A stretch of 5,437 bases of DNA, from the NCBI GenBank assembly GCA_012523535.1, contig JAAYII010000169.1:1-5437 (forward strand), written 5' to 3'. The notes under the pieces are model-generated. The model saw only the letters and a list, made by a program, of their open reading frames with translations, made no database searches and was not told where the DNA came from. This stretch comes from Peptococcaceae bacterium. GTDB lineage: Bacteria > Bacillota > Desulfitobacteriia > Desulfitobacteriales > Syntrophobotulaceae. The translations under genes and the position numbers were made by a program. Below, piece by piece: positions 4,123-5,437 of this stretch; within the stretch, counting starts at the first letter, position 1, and each line of letters opens with the position of its first letter.

Positions 4123-5437
4123 GTGCTGGAAAGATATCTTTTTCAAGAAATCGAACCCAAATGGCAAAAAAAATGGCAGGAAAGCAAAGCCGGTAAAACC
4201 GAAGAAGGTTCCGGGAAAAAGAAGTTTTACGCTCTGGCAATGTTTCCTTATCCTTCAGGCAATTTGCATATGGGGCATGTTCGCAATTATTCCATTGTTG
4301 ATGTCATAGCTCGGTTTAAAAGAATGCAGGGCTATAATGTTCTTCACCCTATTGGCTGGGATGCCTTTGGCTTGCCAGCTGAAAATGCGGCGATCAAAAA
4401 TCAGACTCCCCCTGCTGAATGGACATGGAAAAATATTGAGAATATGAAAAAACAACTCCAGCAAATGGGAATTTCCTATGATTGGGACAGGGAAGTGGCC
4501 ACTTGTCACCCTGATTATTACCGTTGGACCCAGTGGCTGTTCCTTCAGTTTTATAAACATGGTTTGGCTTATAAAAAGAAAGCGGCTGTCAACTGGTGCC
4601 CCTCCTGTGCTACGGTTTTGGCCAATGAACAGGTTATAAACGGCGCTTGTGAACGTTGCGACACTATGGTGGTAAAAAAGGATCTGGAGCAATGGTTTTT
4701 AAAGATTACCGACTACTCCGAGCAGTTGTTAAATGACTTGGAAAAACTCACAGGCTGGCCGGAAAAAGTTAAAACCATGCAACGCAATTGGATTGGCCGT
4801 TCTGAGGGAGTGGAAGCCGTCTTTAAGGTTGAAGACAGCGGAGAATCGATTAAAGTTTTTACTACCAGGGTAGATACGATCTTTGGGGTCAGCTATGTGG
4901 TTTTGGCTCCCGAACATCCATTGGTAAACAAACTGGTGAAAGGTACGGAATACGAAAGGGATGTCCGCGCTTTTCAGGAAAAGATGCAAGGCATGAATGA
5001 AATTGCCAGGACTTCGGCTGAAGCGGAAAAAGAAGGAATGTTTATTGGCCGCTATTGCATTAATCCTTTAAGCGGCAAACGGGTTCCAATCTGGATTGCC
5101 AATTATGTGCTTTATGAATACGGCACCGGAGCCGTAATGGGCGTGCCGGCCCACGATGAAAGGGATTTTGAGTTTGCCCATAAGTATCAACTGCCAATTA
5201 TCCGGGTTATCCTCGATCCGCAAATGTCCCCGGCAGATAAGGATAAGCCTATGGAGCAAGCTTATATTGATGACGGTATAATGGTTAATTCCGGCAGTTT
5301 TGACGGCCTAACCAATAGCGAGGCCTGGCATCGGATGGCGGATGAATTGGAAAACAGGAAATTAGGAGAAAGAAAAGTTAATTACAGGCTCAGAGACTGG
5401 CTTATTTCCCGCCAGCGCTATTGGGGTGCTCCTATTC
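4123..5437 (+). CDS. leuS: Leucyl-tRNA synthetase (5' part, runs off the right edge)
   Basis: LeuRS is a class I enzyme that charges tRNA-Leu and edits mischarged products. The window holds 438 residues of an expected 820 or so. In order: the catalytic-site signature PYPSGNLHMGH with HMGH at 49-52; GWDAFGLPAENAA (78-90); a zinc-binding set C159/C162 and C176/C179; NWIGRSEG (222-229); and the CP1 editing domain with TTRVDT (247-252) and PAHDERD (342-348), whose D345 corresponds to the editing aspartate. WLISRQRYWGAPI marks the return to the catalytic core. The KMSKS loop and the anticodon-binding domain lie beyond the window. GTG 4123 is chosen because AGGAGGT sits 8 bases upstream and MLERYLFQEIEPKWQKKW is the normal family opening. 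The frame is intact to the edge. Confidence 0.97.
   Translation, partial: MLERYLFQEIEPKWQKKWQESKAGKTEEGSGKKKFYALAMFPYPSGNLHMGHVRNYSIVDVIARFKRMQGYNVLHPIGWDAFGLPAENAAIKNQTPPAEWTWKNIENMKKQLQQMGISYDWDREVATCHPDYYRWTQWLFLQFYKHGLAYKKKAAVNWCPSCATVLANEQVINGACERCDTMVVKKDLEQWFLKITDYSEQLLNDLEKLTGWPEKVKTMQRNWIGRSEGVEAVFKVEDSGESIKVFTTRVDTIFGVSYVVLAPEHPLVNKLVKGTEYERDVRAFQEKMQGMNEIARTSAEAEKEGMFIGRYCINPLSGKRVPIWIANYVLYEYGTGAVMGVPAHDERDFEFAHKYQLPIIRVILDPQMSPADKDKPMEQAYIDDGIMVNSGSFDGLTNSEAWHRMADELENRKLGERKVNYRLRDWLISRQRYWGAPI

Noticed and set aside
4255..5259. Three open frames on the - strand inside leuS
   Set aside because: The + strand reads as an intact LeuRS with all expected motifs, so these are antisense shadows.
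1..5437. CRISPR array, tRNA or rRNA gene, insertion sequence, toxin-antitoxin or defence system
   Set aside because: No regularly spaced repeats, cloverleaf-like segments, transposase motifs or such gene products are visible; coding space is taken up by core genes.

Overview
The window is 5.4 kb of bacterial chromosome, almost all coding on the + strand. It most likely comes from an anaerobic, possibly spore-forming Clostridia-type Firmicute. The gene order obgE - yhbY - nadD - yqeK - rsfS - leuS, the full AGGAGG-type ribosome binding sites, the use of TTG and GTG starts, and moderately AT-rich DNA all fit that lineage. I infer the lineage from synteny and style and have not confirmed it by search.

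Layout: positions 1-181 hold the end of an upstream gene, by position perhaps a Spo0B-domain protein. Next comes a tight cluster: obgE (226-1500), yhbY (1503-1793) and nadD (1808-2449). An AT-rich gap with a strong sigma-A-like promoter and a palindromic operator candidate follows. It drives a small RRM-fold RNA-binding protein gene (2615-2869). That gene's 3' region holds a predicted nested stem-loop (2887-2954) and then a strong terminator hairpin (2976-3005). yqeK (3077-3652) and rsfS (3667-4008) resume the conserved order. A second hairpin terminator (4037-4070) ends that unit, and leuS (4123 to the right edge) begins after it, truncated by the window.

How the genes work together: ObgE (50S assembly GTPase), YhbY (pre-50S binding CRM protein) and RsfS (50S silencing factor) all act on the large ribosomal subunit. 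NadD makes NAD precursors, YqeK breaks down the alarmone-like dinucleotide Ap4A, and LeuRS, like other aminoacyl-tRNA synthetases, can generate Ap4A. The cluster therefore joins ribosome maturation, translation and nucleotide/stress metabolism.

The most unusual part is 2520-3036. A self-contained RRM cassette with its own promoter, operator-like repeats, structured 3' region and terminator sits between nadD and yqeK. Its base composition is clearly higher in G+C than its neighbours. I see no CRISPR array, insertion sequence, tRNA, rRNA or defence system.
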